The notes beneath the pieces were generated by a model, which was given only the letters and a program-made list of their open reading frames with translations, made no database searches and was not told the DNA's origin. From Avena insularis (taxonomy: Eukaryota; Streptophyta; Magnoliopsida; Poales; Poaceae), in contig CM042686.1 in NCBI GenBank assembly GCA_023614405.1, positions 469,868,740 to 469,932,739 on the forward strand: a DNA stretch of 64,000 bases, read 5' to 3'. The first letter of the stretch is position 1. Every line of letters starts with the position of its first letter. Below, one piece after another: positions 21,589-32,302 of this stretch. The position numbers and the translations under genes are program-made.

Positions 21589-23179
21589 TGATGCACTCGA
21601 CTTTCAACATAGAGCTCGTTGGGAACCCCAAGAGGAAGTATGAAGAGCACAACAGCAAGTTTTCCCTCAGTTATGAGATCAAGGTTTAATCGAACCAGTA
21701 GGAGCAAGGGAACACCCCAAAGGTGTTACTAGCTGAGCTTTGGCAGGGCGCACTAACGGTGCTAGTAGCAACATGGAGACCTGCACAACACAACCACAGA
21801 ACTTTGTCCCTAACTTGCGATGAGGTTGTCAATCTCACCGTGTTTTGCGAAAAACAAAGGATTAAACGTATCGAATGGAAAGAAGTAAAAGTTTGCAGAA
21901 AGTAAACACAAAGCAGTAAACAGTTGTAGATTGTATGTAAAGAAAAAGGACCGGGATCCATAGTTCACTAGAGGTGGCTCTCCTTAGATAGATAACATGT
22001 TGGGTGAACAAATTACAGCGGGGCAATTGACAAACACCGAGAAATCAATACATGCATATACTAATCATCTTGACTCCTCTAAGACTTGATTGGGCATTAC
22101 AACATAATACATAGACTGCCATCCAACTGCATCTATGACTAATAATCCACCTTCAGGTTATCATCCGAACCCCCTCCAGTATTAAGTTGCAAGCAACAGA
22201 TTATTGCTTTATGAACTGCGTGTAAAGTAAACAATACGATTATTCTATGAACAATGGATTGTTGTTTTCTCCCTAGTAGCAATAGCACATCTAGTACCTT
22301 AGAGATTTCTGTCACTTCCCCAGATTACTAGAGGCGTGAACCCACTATCGAGCATAAATACTAACTCTTGGAGTTGTTAGCATCTACTTGGCCAAGATAG
22401 CTACTGACAACGGAAAGCATGCAAGATCTCAAATAACAAAGACATGATAGAATCAATAATCAATCTGAAATAGCATCTCAATATCCATAGGATCCCCGCA
22501 AACACAACATGTACAGATTAAAAAAAGATGATCTTGATCATGAACGGAGCTCACAAGATCTAAACATGAAAGCACAAAGGAGGAGAAACCAGCCATCTAG
22601 CTACTACATGGATCTGTAGTCCAAGGATGAACTACTCATGCATCACACCGACGGCTTGCATGGTGATGAAGAAGGCCTCCAGGGTGAATTCCCCTCTCCG
22701 GCAGGGTGCCAGGAAGAGCTTCAGATCCCTCCCGATCTAGGGATGGAGATGATGGCGGCTATAGACTCTTTCGTGGATTTTTGATCGGGTACTTAGGGTT
22801 TTCGTCCCGAGGGCAACTTATAGGCGGAAGGAGAAGCCGAGGGTGCTTTGGGTCGGACCACCACCTGGCGCGGGCCAGCCTCAGCTGCCAGGTGGTGTGG
22901 CCGACCACCAGCCCTTCTCCGTCTCGTATTCTGGCACTTGATCCCTTCCGGAAAAATAGGCACTTTGGCTTTTGTCCCGTCCAATTCCGAGAATATTCAT
23001 TTTCTAACTTTCCTGGAACCAAAAACAGCAGAAAATAGGCAGCTGACAATGTGGCTCTTGTTAATAGGTTAGTCCAAGAAATCATAATAAAAGTACTCCA
23101 AAGTTGGAACAAAACACAAGAAAGTGGATAAAACCAAGCATGGAACATCAAAAATTATAGATACGTTTGCAATGTATCA
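21589..23179 (-). repeat. NA2 3' LTR
   Basis: On the minus strand it starts TGATACATTGCAAACG and ends GTCGAGTGCATCA. Its far end differs from the NA1/NA3 type, which ends in GAGCCATCA. Confidence 0.9.
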
Positions 23180-25877
23180 ACATCCCCAAGCTTAACTCCT
23201 GCTCATCCTCGAGTAGGTAAGTGATAAAAAGAATAATTTTTGAGGTGACATGCACCATCAAAGACTTGATCAAAGTATTTGCAAAACATTCAAAGCTGGG
23301 ATCATAGTACTTCAATCATAACATGAAAGACAAAGTTCTAGCAATAAGCAAAGAAACTAAGATGCAACATGAAAAGGCACAAACAAAAGATTCATGAATA
23401 ACAATGCTTTGCAAGACGTTTGTTTGTTTCACATAAAGAAAACATAGCATAATAGTATTCAGCTTGTCCCTCAATAGAGTAGCAAATATAAATGCATAGG
23501 ACACCTTCAAAGTTCATAAGAGTGACTAGATACAATAGTTTCAAACAAGCAATAACAAGTTATGCATCAATCAACTAGTCTTGGGACAATGCACATAGAA
23601 CTAAGAATGGCCACTATGCTCTCAAAGTAGTGCATAAAGATAGAAGGTGGAGACTCAATGTAATGGTGGAAGAAAGGCCTTTTGTAAAAGGAAGTATGGA
23701 TTCAAGTCTCATAAAGAGCTTCCAAAAATTATGGTACTTATAGCTTTCAGCTCTCATTGCCCCTATCATAAGCATCTTGAAGGTGATTAAGTTTAAAGTG
23801 ACACAACTAAGAGGATATGCTTGACAAGTTATAAACTGAAATCTCATGCCCCTTACTTACGAAGACCGATCCTCATGCTACTCAACTTTAGTCACGAGTA
23901 AGCTCTTGTCATTGTAAGTATATGTGTATCATTAAGAACCGCCAACGGGGTACCCCTTGGACATGATACGGGAGCTTTCCCATAATCAAAATGACAAGGC
24001 AGGCAGACAATGAGCATCTCAGCGATCTTTTTATTTGCTATTTGCATAGGTTTTTATTGAGGATGCTTCATAGAGTGCTCATTATGGTGATGCTGCAAGT
24101 TTCCACCATGATTAGGCATGGCTTAGTCTAGCGGCCTAGGCATTTCTCTAACACACATATAAACTCCATGATCTTACAAGTTCCACATTTATTTCACACC
24201 GCCAGGATCCGTAAGCAAAAGAACATAATATCAACGGGGTACAAAGTACAAGTGCAATGTTGAAAGCGTTCCCCATGAAACATGGTTCTGCTAATTTCAA
24301 CTTATAAAGCGCAAGCATATATGAAACAAAGAAGGACCCAATGGTTCAAGTTTATTAGAGGCAATAAAGTAAAGTGTGCCATCAAGTTCGTGAGAGCTTT
24401 AATCACTAGTTTTCTCATAACAAGTGGAAGGTAAACAAAAGCATGAATATACTTGGAATAGCATAAGCTAGTAGGCAGGTATGGTGGACTCTTTGGAAAA
24501 ACTTGGTTTAGGGAGTTGGATGCATGAGTGGAACTCATACTTTGTTGTGGAGGCTGGCAAAAGACTAGGAGCGACAAACTAAGAGAGCAATAATGGCCAT
24601 AATCATGCAGAGTGACAAAACATCATTGATCAAAGCATAAAGTGATACTAGAGGTTGAAAACTAAAGGATCATAAAGGCTATGGTGACTTGAGATAGTCA
24701 TAACATGGTGTGAGCATGTGCCAAGTCAACCCAAATAAAGCATCAAAGGAGAATACCACTATACTATGCTTTAATATGCTAAAACAACGCATGATTCATC
24801 CAAGGCACATTAAGCAATCTCAATTGTTTATAACAAGTCATGCTAAAGCAAAGAATACTAAGCATAAGGCCAAAACAATATCAAGCATGGCATGACAAAG
24901 CATATGCCATAGTCAAAAACGAGCTCTTTTTACCACAAAAGTATGAACTTTCCTACTATTTTCCAAACCAAACCAAACTATTTGCAAACCAAAGTATGAA
25001 AGAGGGGGTCCAACCAAATTATTCAGAAAACTAAACAAACCAAGCAAACTAAAAAACAAAATGAAAACGAAAAAGAAGACGCTCCAAGAACAACACAACT
25101 GTGCATGAAACAATAAAAATGAAGCGTTTGGAAGAAACCTGGAATTTTTATTGATGAAGAAGGGGAATGCCTTGGGCATCCCCAAGCTTTGATGCTTGTA
25201 CTTCTTGGATATTTCTTGGGATGACATGCGTAGCATCCCCAAGCTTGAGCTTTAGTCCATCCTTCATCTCGTTATCATTCCTTCCATACACCTGGAAATT
25301 TTCCTTCATACAAAACTTCACACAATCTTATTAGCAACATTAGTGCACTTAAGATAAATAAGTCTCAAGGTTCAGTTCTAACACCAAATAAAATTCCATT
25401 AGAACACTAGCTACTGTAGCACTTCCCTCAAAAAGCTCAATTCCCCAAAGGAACTCAAGAAGGAACTAACAAGAAGCAAATGCAGAAAATGGCAGAAATC
25501 TATCAAAACAGACCAGCAGGTAAAGACGAATTTTTTCGAATACCTTCTGTTGCTCAAATCAAAAAGTGTTTAACTAACGAAAGTTAGATAACAACCTAGG
25601 GCAGAAGCACAAAACATTACATCTCAATCCGATATATAGAGCTCTCTCAGGATATTTTACGGTGAAGCACAGAAATCTGTTTCAGGACAGCAACTTTCCC
25701 AATCATTACTTCACTCTCATTAGAGGTTACTCTTAGCACAAAAAGCAAATAAAAAGGATAAGGAGAGGTTATTACAGAGGTAATAACTTCCAAGGCTCAA
25801 CTAAAACTCTTGGGTTATCTCCCAACAAGTACTTTTCTTTAACGCCTTTAAGTTAGGCATAAGAAGCAAAGAAAGAA
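23180..25877 (-). other. NA2 non-coding 3' region and polypurine tract
   Basis: Reverse complement of the NA1 10787-13555 region, somewhat diverged. The AAGCTTGGGGATG motif occurs (minus strand) at 25234-25246, 25177-25189 and, as the polypurine tract beside the LTR, 23181-23193. No gene seen. Confidence 0.7.
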
Positions 25878-26501
25878 TCAAGTGTTCTCAAATGAAGAAG
25901 CATTAAGATCAATACCAGAAATATTTTCAACAAGACAAGGTATCTCATCCAAATAAGTTCTAGAGGAACCTCTCTCAATGCTCTTGGGTTCACTATTCTC
26001 ATCAAAAGGGTTTGTAGGAACAATCCAATCAAGATTCTTTTCTATGGCATCATGTATTGCTACTAGTTTGAAGGGTATTGGTATCTTAGGTTCCTCCCCA
26101 TTAGGTTTGGTTTTGTCCATCTTTTCTCGTGTACCAACAACATCTACACATGAGCCTAGCATATTGAAATGTTCAAAGACTTTTCTAGCTTCTTTGGCAA
26201 CATCATAGAACTCCTTAAACAAAGTTTCTAGAATAAAATCCCTCTTCTCAGGGTCTTCAATTTCTTTAAGCTTAAGAAACATTACTTGCATTAAGGGGTT
26301 GAGGTTAACAAACCTAGCTTCTAACATGTGAATTAAAGAAGCTGCAGCAATCTCATAGTTTGGAGCAAGTTCTACAAGGGATCTATCCTCAGTATCTTCA
26401 TGCTTACTAACATGATTAAAGAATTCTTCAATGTTATCTTTCCCAATTATAGAACTACTACCAATTGGAAGGTCTTTCAGGGTGAATGTAGGGATCAACA
26501 T
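25878..26501 (-). CDS. NA2 unidentified 207-residue ORF (replaces gag-protease)
   Basis: I do not recognise this protein. It starts with ATG at 26501, about 200 bp after the primer site, and is uninterrupted to 25878. Landmarks: FTLKDLPIGSSSIIGKDNI near the start, ASLIHMLEARFVNLNPLM and EIEDPEKRDFILETLFKEF in the middle, IPFKLVAIHDAIEKNLDWI later. It looks helical and charged, without signal peptide, membrane segment, zinc knuckle or protease motif. Its last residues, NASSFENT, are those of the NA1 protease frame, so it has replaced gag-protease up to that point. NA3 has a homologue (36741-37394). Over about 175 codons I count 14 amino-acid-changing and 10 silent differences, fewer replacements than neutral drift predicts. 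It may be a captured host segment or a remodelled element protein. Confidence 0.75.
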   Translation of the reverse strand: MLIPTFTLKDLPIGSSSIIGKDNIEEFFNHVSKHEDTEDRSLVELAPNYEIAAASLIHMLEARFVNLNPLMQVMFLKLKEIEDPEKRDFILETLFKEFYDVAKEARKVFEHFNMLGSCVDVVGTREKMDKTKPNGEEPKIPIPFKLVAIHDAIEKNLDWIVPTNPFDENSEPKSIERGSSRTYLDEIPCLVENISGIDLNASSFENT

Positions 26502-26704
26502 GGTGAGCTAAGGGAGAGGTGACAACTAAAGGAGACTTAATTTTTTGTGTGTTTTTGATAAATAAAGCAAACAAGTAAAACTAATTTTTTGTGTTTTTTG
26601 AAGAACAAAACAAGCAAACAAAGCAAAAAGAAGCTAAGCAAAACAAAAACAACAAAGCAAAGAGATTGGTTATGAGGGACTCCCCGTGTGAAGATGTCCT
26701 TGAC

Positions 26705-26722
26705 TCCCCGGCAACGGCGCCA
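26705..26722 (-). promoter_or_regulatory. NA2 primer binding site (tRNA-Asp)
   Basis: The minus strand reads TGGCGCCGTTGCCGGGGA, a perfect complement of the plant tRNA-Asp 3' end, 10 bases from the LTR. Confidence 0.9.
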
Positions 26723-26732
26723 GAAAATAGCT

Positions 26733-28319
26733 TGATGCACTCGACTTTCAACGTAGAGCTCGTTGGGAACCCCAAGAGGAAGGTATGAAGAGCACAGCAA
26801 CAAGTTTTCCCTCAGTTATGAGACCAAGGTTTAATCGAACCAGTAGGAGCAAGGAAACACCCCAAAGGTGTTACTAGCTGAGCTTTGGCATGGCGCACTA
26901 CCGGTGCTAGTAGCAACATGGAGACCTGCACAACACAACCACAGAACTTTGTCCCCAACTTGCGATGAGGTTGTCAATCTCACTGTGTTTTGCGGAAAAC
27001 AAAGGATTAAATATATCGAATGGAAAGAAGTAAAAGTTTGCAGAAAGTAAACACAAAGCAGTAAACAGTTGTAGATTGTATGTAAAGAAAAAGGACCGGG
27101 ATCCATAGTTCACTAGAGGTGGCTCTCCTTAGATAGATAACATGCTGGGTGAACAAATTACAGCGGGGCAATTGACAAACACCGAGAAAGCGATACATGC
27201 ATATACTTATCATCTTGACTCCTTTGAGACTTGATTGGGCATTACAACATAATACATAGACCGCCATCCAACCGCATCTATGACTAATAATCCACCTTCA
27301 GGTTATCATCCGAACCCCTTCCAGTATTAAGTTGCAAGCAACAGATTATTGCTTTATGAACTACATGTAAAGTAAACAATACGATTGTTCTATGAACAAA
27401 GGATTGTTGTTTTCTCCCTAGTAGCAACAGCACATCTAGTACCTTAGAGATTTCATCACTTCCCAGTTACAGAGGCATGAACCCACTATCGAGCATAAAT
27501 ACTAACTCTTGGAGTTGCTAGCATCTACTTGGGCAAGATAGCTACTAACAGCGGAAAGCATGCAAGATCTCAAATAACAAAGACATGATAGAATCAATAA
27601 TCAATCTGAAATAGCATCTCAATATCCATCGGATCCCCACAAACACAACATGTATGGATTACAAAAAGATGATCTTGATCATGAACGGAGCTCACAAGAT
27701 CTAAACATAAAAGCACAAAGGAGGAGAAACCAGCCATCTAGCTACTACATGGATCCGTAGTCCAAGGATGAACTTCTCACGCATCACACCGGAGGCTTGC
27801 ATGGTGATGAAGAAGGCCTCCAGGGTGAATTCCCTCTCCGTGGGTCTTGGGAAGAGCTTCTCCCTCCCGATCTAGGGATGGAGATGGCGGCTCTGAGACT
27901 CTTTCGTGGATTTTGATCGGGTACTTAGGGTTTTCATCCGAGGGCAACTTATAGGCGGAAGGAGAGGCTGAGGGGGTGCTGGGGTCGGCCAGACCACCCC
28001 TGGCGCGGGCCAGGCCTGGCCGTGCGGCCAGGTGGTGTGGCCGGCCCCCATCCCTTCTCCGTCTCGTATTCTGGCACTTGATCCCTTCCGAAAAAATAGG
28101 CACTTTGGCTTTTGTCCCGTCCAATTCGGAGAATATTCATTTTTTGACTTTCCTGGAACCAAAAACAGCAGAAAACAGGCAGCTGGCACTGTGGCTATTG
28201 TTAATAGGTTAGTCCAAGAAATCATAATAAAAGTACTCCAAAGTTGGAACAAAACACAAGAAAGTGGATAAAACCAAGCATGGAACATCAAAAATTATAG
28301 ATACATTTGCAATGTATCA
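26733..28319 (-). repeat. NA2 5' LTR
   Basis: On the minus strand it starts TGATACATTGCAAATGTATC and ends GTCGAGTGCATCA, then the primer site follows. The GC-rich hairpin region is at about 27990-28045. Confidence 0.9.
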
Positions 28320-29808
28320 TTGTCCTCCAACCAGATTTTTGGGTCCTGCAGACCGTCAAACTTCGGGTTCTCTGATGGGAGCTTAAACCCCTTCGGCATT
28401 CGCTTTTTCCTGATGGCCCTGCTGAAGCATCTAGCGCCACAGAGCTCCACATCCTTGTCTTTTGAGTCAGTCGATCGGGCACGTCGCGCCCTTGATTTGT
28501 CGATCTTGCGTTGCGTGATCTTGTCACGCGTGTCGTAGTCGTGGTAATATCGCTGTGAGCGACGGCGTCGAGATAGATCGTGACTATCATCGCTGGATGA
28601 GGGCGAGGAATAGCGTTTTGCCAGAGCCTTGCCTTTCTTCAGCTCCGGTGTTGTCTCCTTGTCGAGGGAGGCCTCGATTAACCCCAAGCCTGCAATCGTA
28701 GATCGGTGCATGGCGGCCCGAGGATCTCCAGCCGGCGGTTGGTTGTTGAGGAGGCACATGGTGGCCGTCGTTACCGCAACTTGCGGCATTTTTGGTAGCA
28801 CGTTGCCACGCGAATCCACCGTCATGGAGCCGAAGTCGAGGACCTTTGCGGCTTCTACACATTCTTGCTCAGTGAGGTGGGCCACTAGAGATCGCCTCAT
28901 GTTAGCAAGGTACTCGTTGCACTTGGAGGAGGATCCTCCGTGGGAGGAGAGCCCAGCTCGTTGGAGGCTCGACTCGTCTGCCGCCTTTTTGCGTGCCTCG
29001 AGTTGCACGATTGTTTGCACTTGGCGCTTGAATTCCTCCTTCAGGAGCCAATGATAGCCCATCAACAGTTCTTGCGGGGAGCCGAAGGGTAGAGGGTTGC
29101 CCCATAGGGCATCACGACAGCGAGCCCACTCGATTTCGTTGAGCCTGATCACGACGCGTTTGCCGGTCTACTCGTTTATTATAGTTGGAGGTTCGACTGC
29201 CCCTCTGTTGTTGATGGGGGCGTTGTTTGGCGGCGGTCCGCCATTGGGTATGATGCCGTTTGGCGGGTCGGCTCCGTGGCCACCGTTTCCCATGTTGTCG
29301 CGATTGGCAGAGGAGTCGCCCGCGTTGATGACGGCACACATGAAGTGGTTGGGAAAGCTGCTGCTCCCACAACTTTCAGATCCAGAGCCGTAGGCTCCAT
29401 CTTCAGTTGCTAGCTCGCCCAGATCGGATTCGTGACTATTGTCGCTGTCTGTATTCTCGACTTTTGTCGAGGCATTGAGTTCACTAAGGGTGCCGATCGG
29501 CGGAGGGAACCACGATGCTGGAGCAATCGATGGTATTGTCGGCTGGTCAGGCATGCGAAGCGTGCCCATCTAACCAACCTGGAAGCGGAAGCTCCCGATC
29601 GCCAAGCTGATCCCATCGCCCACGGACTCAAAAGCCGGGCAAGTGGCCGCATGTGGACGGTGAAGTCGAACGCGCCGAAGAGCTGGCGGATCTTCGTTGT
29701 TGCAGAGTTGTAGATCGCAGTTGATGAGGCCGAAGAAGCCGCAACATCAGCACTCCCAATTCCCACAGACGGCGCCAATTGACAAGGGTTTAACTCATCA
29801 ATGCCCAT
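28320..29808 (-). pseudogene. gag: Tat1 Gag N-terminal part, starting inside the LTR
   Basis: The ATG at 29808 lies 29 bp inside the 5' LTR; translation crosses the LTR end and primer site in frame (MGIDELNPCQLAPSVG). This matches Tat2 and, loosely, Tat3b. After a frame change near 29570 comes a Gly/Asn-rich stretch, then an in-frame stop near 29168 (absent in Tat2). The main capsid-side region, 28320-29152, has RLNEIEWARCRDALWGNPLP, a helical RQVQTIVQLEARKKA, a Ser/Arg-rich segment and KIWLEDN, where NA2 interrupts it. The continuation is at 21588 downward. Confidence 0.7.
29760..29779 (-). promoter_or_regulatory. Tat1 primer binding site
   Basis: The minus strand reads ATTGGCGCCGTCTGTGGGAA directly after the LTR end, the form typical of Tat-lineage elements. 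I did not assign the tRNA. Tat2 has the same site; Tat3b differs by one base. Confidence 0.8.
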
Positions 29809-30268
29809 TGTTATGGACTTGGGTTTTGGAGAAGGAGGGAGCGCTGGACCATCTATCGGCTAACAAACAAGCACACAGGGGACTCAAAGATTTACCCAGG
29901 TTCAGGCCTCGTAGAGGTCCCTACTCCTGCTTGTCTGCTCGTGGAATTATTGAGGGAATAAAAGACTACAATGGTGCACAGATGCAATCTGGCGAGGGTT
30001 GTGGAAACTAGGGTTGCGTGTGTCCTCCTCGCCGCCCCCTCCTGGCCTTTATATAGATAGGCCAGGTCTCGGGTAGCAGGTCGAGTCGGTTACAGGTTAG
30101 GGTTTTTCCCTTTGAACTTTCTATCTTTGGCTTCTTCTTGTTCTTCAAGCAATCAAGAATCCGTAGGCTACTCGAGTTCTCTATTTGGGCCTTGGCGACA
30201 CCGTGGGCTTCCGCTGTATTCAGGCCGTATATACCAAGCTCGAGTACCTATAGGGTATACCCATGTCA
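29780..30268 (-). repeat. Tat1 5' LTR
   Basis: 489 bp; on the minus strand it runs from TGACATGGGTATACCC to AACCCTTGTCA. It has a TATA box (30046-30060) and, near its end, the Gag start codon. Confidence 0.85.
30046..30060 (-). promoter_or_regulatory. Tat1 LTR TATA box
   Basis: The minus strand reads CTATCTATATAAAGG, about 210 bp from the LTR start and followed by GC-rich then pyrimidine-rich sequence. A plausible core promoter; start site inferred. Confidence 0.6.
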
Positions 30269-30827
30269 AACTGATTCTCGATCCATCGGAAGCATCAGAC
30301 TCATTGTACCAAACTCCCTATAAAATTAAAAATCAAGGAACAAACATAAAGGGAAAGAAGGGAAAAAGAAACTTTGAGACTCAACCCGAAACTACCGTTC
30401 AAGTAGAGTCTCGGGGGCTACTAACATAGGTACGATTACTCGGATGCTTATGATTTGCTACCCTATACTGGGTAAAAGGCTTACGGCCCATGAAGATTTC
30501 AGATGATAGCCCAAGGAAGCAGCCAACAAAGACTTTGATTGTATTAGGAAAGAGACTATGAATTGACATTGTGTTGGTACTATAATTATGCGTATGTAAA
30601 ACCTATCCGCATATAGCTTTGAGACCCGGCCTATTATATATAGGACGGGAGAAGCCCAAGAGAGGGTACCGAAAAACTCCTAAGCAACTTGTAATAGTGC
30701 GATTTCCAAATATTCAGGCGACTTTGACTCCACTATTTTCCTAACATCCGATGAAATCCCCAACATTCTCTTTTCCGCGAAACCCTAAGTCCTTCACCAT
30801 GGACATTGTCGAGGTTACCCCTCGTCA
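30269..30827 (+). mobile_element. Tat3a: 3' end of a second Tat-family element (polypurine tract and 3' LTR)
   Basis: 30269-30421 matches 62327-62468 in Tat3b and ends in the polypurine tract TCTCGGGGGCTAC (30409-30421). The 406-bp LTR (30422-30827) starts TAACATAGG (TG changed to TA) and ends CCCCTCGTCA. The rest of Tat3a lies left of Tat1, outside the window. The junction with Athila sequence at 30827/30828 is the same as at 62873/62874. Confidence 0.85.
30422..30827 (+). repeat. Tat3a 3' LTR
   Basis: About 22 differences by eye from the Tat3b 3' LTR over 405 bp, many of them C/T or G/A transitions. It retains TATA (about 30633-30642) and the ATG that begins MDI near the LTR end. Confidence 0.85.
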
Positions 30828-31186
30828 ACTTCTCTCTTCCTTTTTTATTTGTCTCTTGGAAACTCGAAGTTGATCACTCTCCTGCAAATACATGAGAACC
30901 TCGAGGTGGAAAGAAAAAGAAAGTGGGAAAATAAAGAAAAATGGAGAAATCTTTTTGTTGTTTTTAAGAGAGAGAATTTAAAGAATATAAAATTGGCGGA
31001 AAAGCTCGGCTAGAAAATCTCGAAAGCAAATAGAAATAACTAAAGATAAAGTGCTAGGGAAACCAACATGAGTGCTTATAAACTCGAATTAAAAATACAA
31101 CCTCGAAATAAATAAAAGCAAATGAACACCAAATAAAGATACATGAGGAAACTTCCCCAAACTTAGGCTTTTGCAAGCCCTTCAAA
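30828..31186 (-). other. Athila 3' flank of the extra ORF, no gene seen
   Basis: A/G-rich sequence between the Tat3a LTR and the extra ORF. Matches 62874-63232 closely. Contains CTTCCCCAAACTTAGG near 31150, a relative of the AAGCTTGGGG motif on the minus strand. Confidence 0.5.
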
Positions 31187-32302
31187 TCATTGTGATGGCT
31201 GGAAAAAGTCAGAACTCCAATTCGCATATTGAGTTGAGAGGTTACTAGTGGATTCTCGGAGGTTCAGAGAGAGGCTATGCATCCTCTCCATAGTCCCTCC
31301 ATGTTTTTGTAAGTCTTGGTATGTAGCAAAATGGATTGATGGCTGCTCCTCTTGATGACGAACTTCTTGCTCCTCTTCCTGGTACTCATCCTCATCCGGA
31401 AGCTCCTCCTCGGGTTGGTGTTGTTCAACCTGCAAGTCATATAGAAAACGTCCTTCCTCGATAGAGAAAAGACCATTAGGCATAGGAGCAGGGTAGATAC
31501 GCCCAGCTCCAGTAATATGCAGGTAATAAACACCACCTCTCCTAGTGAGCATTCCACAAGCCTTTAAAGTAGAGAAACCAACACGTCGCTCACCTAGCAC
31601 AGGTTGCAACTCACCTAGGTTGATGCCTAGGGTATTGGCGAGCACGGTGATGACGCCTCCATCTGTGATTGGTCCTTGGCTTTGGGAGGATTGGTGCTCC
31701 AGGTAGCGCACAAGAATTGCGCCCAAGTTGAGTGCCAAGTCGCAGTTGATGCAAGAAGCCTTTGCAAGGACTAAGATGTCCTCCTCATTGAGTCTTGTGA
31801 ACTCATTACGTGCCTGCAAGGTGTTAGCAATAACATAGAACAAATAGAGAATTGCAGGATGTTGAATATTCTTCCCCTTGCTTACTCTAGTAGTGAAACT
31901 CATTCCATTATAATATTGTTCAGGGGAAGGATTTAAGCCAGTAAAGGATGCGTGTAAGTCATTAACATCATTGTTTGGGAAATTAAAACATGCGCACCAT
32001 TCATCTAGTGTTAAAGTGTAGTTGTTGTTCATAAGTCGAAAATAAATCATGTCCTCTCCTTGCCATAGTTTAACAGTCCTTTGCAACAAACTTAGGAATT
32101 CAATGGTTAACCGGCAATAAGTAGGCACATCATTGTACACAAAATTTTGTAGGCCAGCTCTATTGCAAAGTAAATTGAAGTCATCAGAAATACCGAGTTG
32201 GTCAAATATAATGGGGCAAGCCCAGTTGGTGGCCTTCACTTCGCGGTTCTTGATCTTGTTGAAGCATTCGCGTTGGAGTTCATTCCTGAACCGTATCCCC
32301 AT
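31187..32302 (-). CDS. Athila-type additional ORF (371 residues), function unknown
   Basis: Starts at ATG 32302 and is open throughout. The N-terminal two thirds form a compact domain: FRNELQRECFNKI, DDFNLLCNRAGLQNFVYND, YTLTLDEWCACFNFPN, LNLGAILVRYLEHQ. The C-terminus is very acidic (EEELPDEDEYQEEEQ) before a Ser/Asn-rich tail. The pattern recalls the ATHILA ORF-1 family (PF03078), whose role is not known; I assign it from memory with moderate confidence. I see no transmembrane segment, so an envelope role is not supported. A partial second copy is at 63233-64000. The gene lies on the same strand as gag, downstream of the missing pol. Confidence 0.6.
   Translation of the reverse strand: MGIRFRNELQRECFNKIKNREVKATNWACPIIFDQLGISDDFNLLCNRAGLQNFVYNDVPTYCRLTIEFLSLLQRTVKLWQGEDMIYFRLMNNNYTLTLDEWCACFNFPNNDVNDLHASFTGLNPSPEQYYNGMSFTTRVSKGKNIQHPAILYLFYVIANTLQARNEFTRLNEEDILVLAKASCINCDLALNLGAILVRYLEHQSSQSQGPITDGGVITVLANTLGINLGELQPVLGERRVGFSTLKACGMLTRRGGVYYLHITGAGRIYPAPMPNGLFSIEEGRFLYDLQVEQHQPEEELPDEDEYQEEEQEVRHQEEQPSIHFATYQDLQKHGGTMERMHSLSLNLRESTSNLSTQYANWSSDFFQPSQ

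Larger units (their letters stand above)
21589..28319 (-). mobile_element. NA2: non-autonomous element carrying an unidentified ORF in place of gag-protease
   Basis: Same family as NA1 and NA3 by LTR, leader, primer site and long 3' region, but oriented minus. LTRs are 1591 and 1587 bp. The 5-bp flanks are TGGTC (21584-21588) and TTGTC (28320-28324), a duplication with one change. It splits Tat1 gag; Tat2 shows the uninterrupted site near 57165-57180. Its only credible protein is a 207-residue ORF at 25878-26501. By eye the first 285 bp or so of the two LTRs differ at about 13 positions, so the insertion is not recent. Confidence 0.9.
3465..30268 (-). mobile_element. Tat1: Tat-lineage Ty3/gypsy element with antisense gene, 3' LTR off-window
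   Basis: Minus-strand order is LTR (30268-29780), primer site, gag, protease, RT, RNase H, a second RNase H, integrase (ending 16629), then a long 3' region with a plus-strand gene. A second RNase H region before integrase and an extra ORF beyond it are typical of the Tat lineage. Two NA-family elements are nested (7061-15167 in the antisense gene; 21589-28319 in gag) and a Copia element cuts the 3' end at 3464/3465. Without its guests it is about 12 kb. Several stops and frameshifts show it is dead. It landed in the 3' region of Tat3a: the uninterrupted sequence is visible in Tat3b near 62326, and AACTG at 30269-30273 is the likely target duplication. Confidence 0.85.

Noticed and set aside
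31187..32302. Reading the Athila additional ORF as an envelope gene
   Set aside because: No signal peptide or transmembrane stretch is visible; the C-terminus is acidic and soluble-looking.
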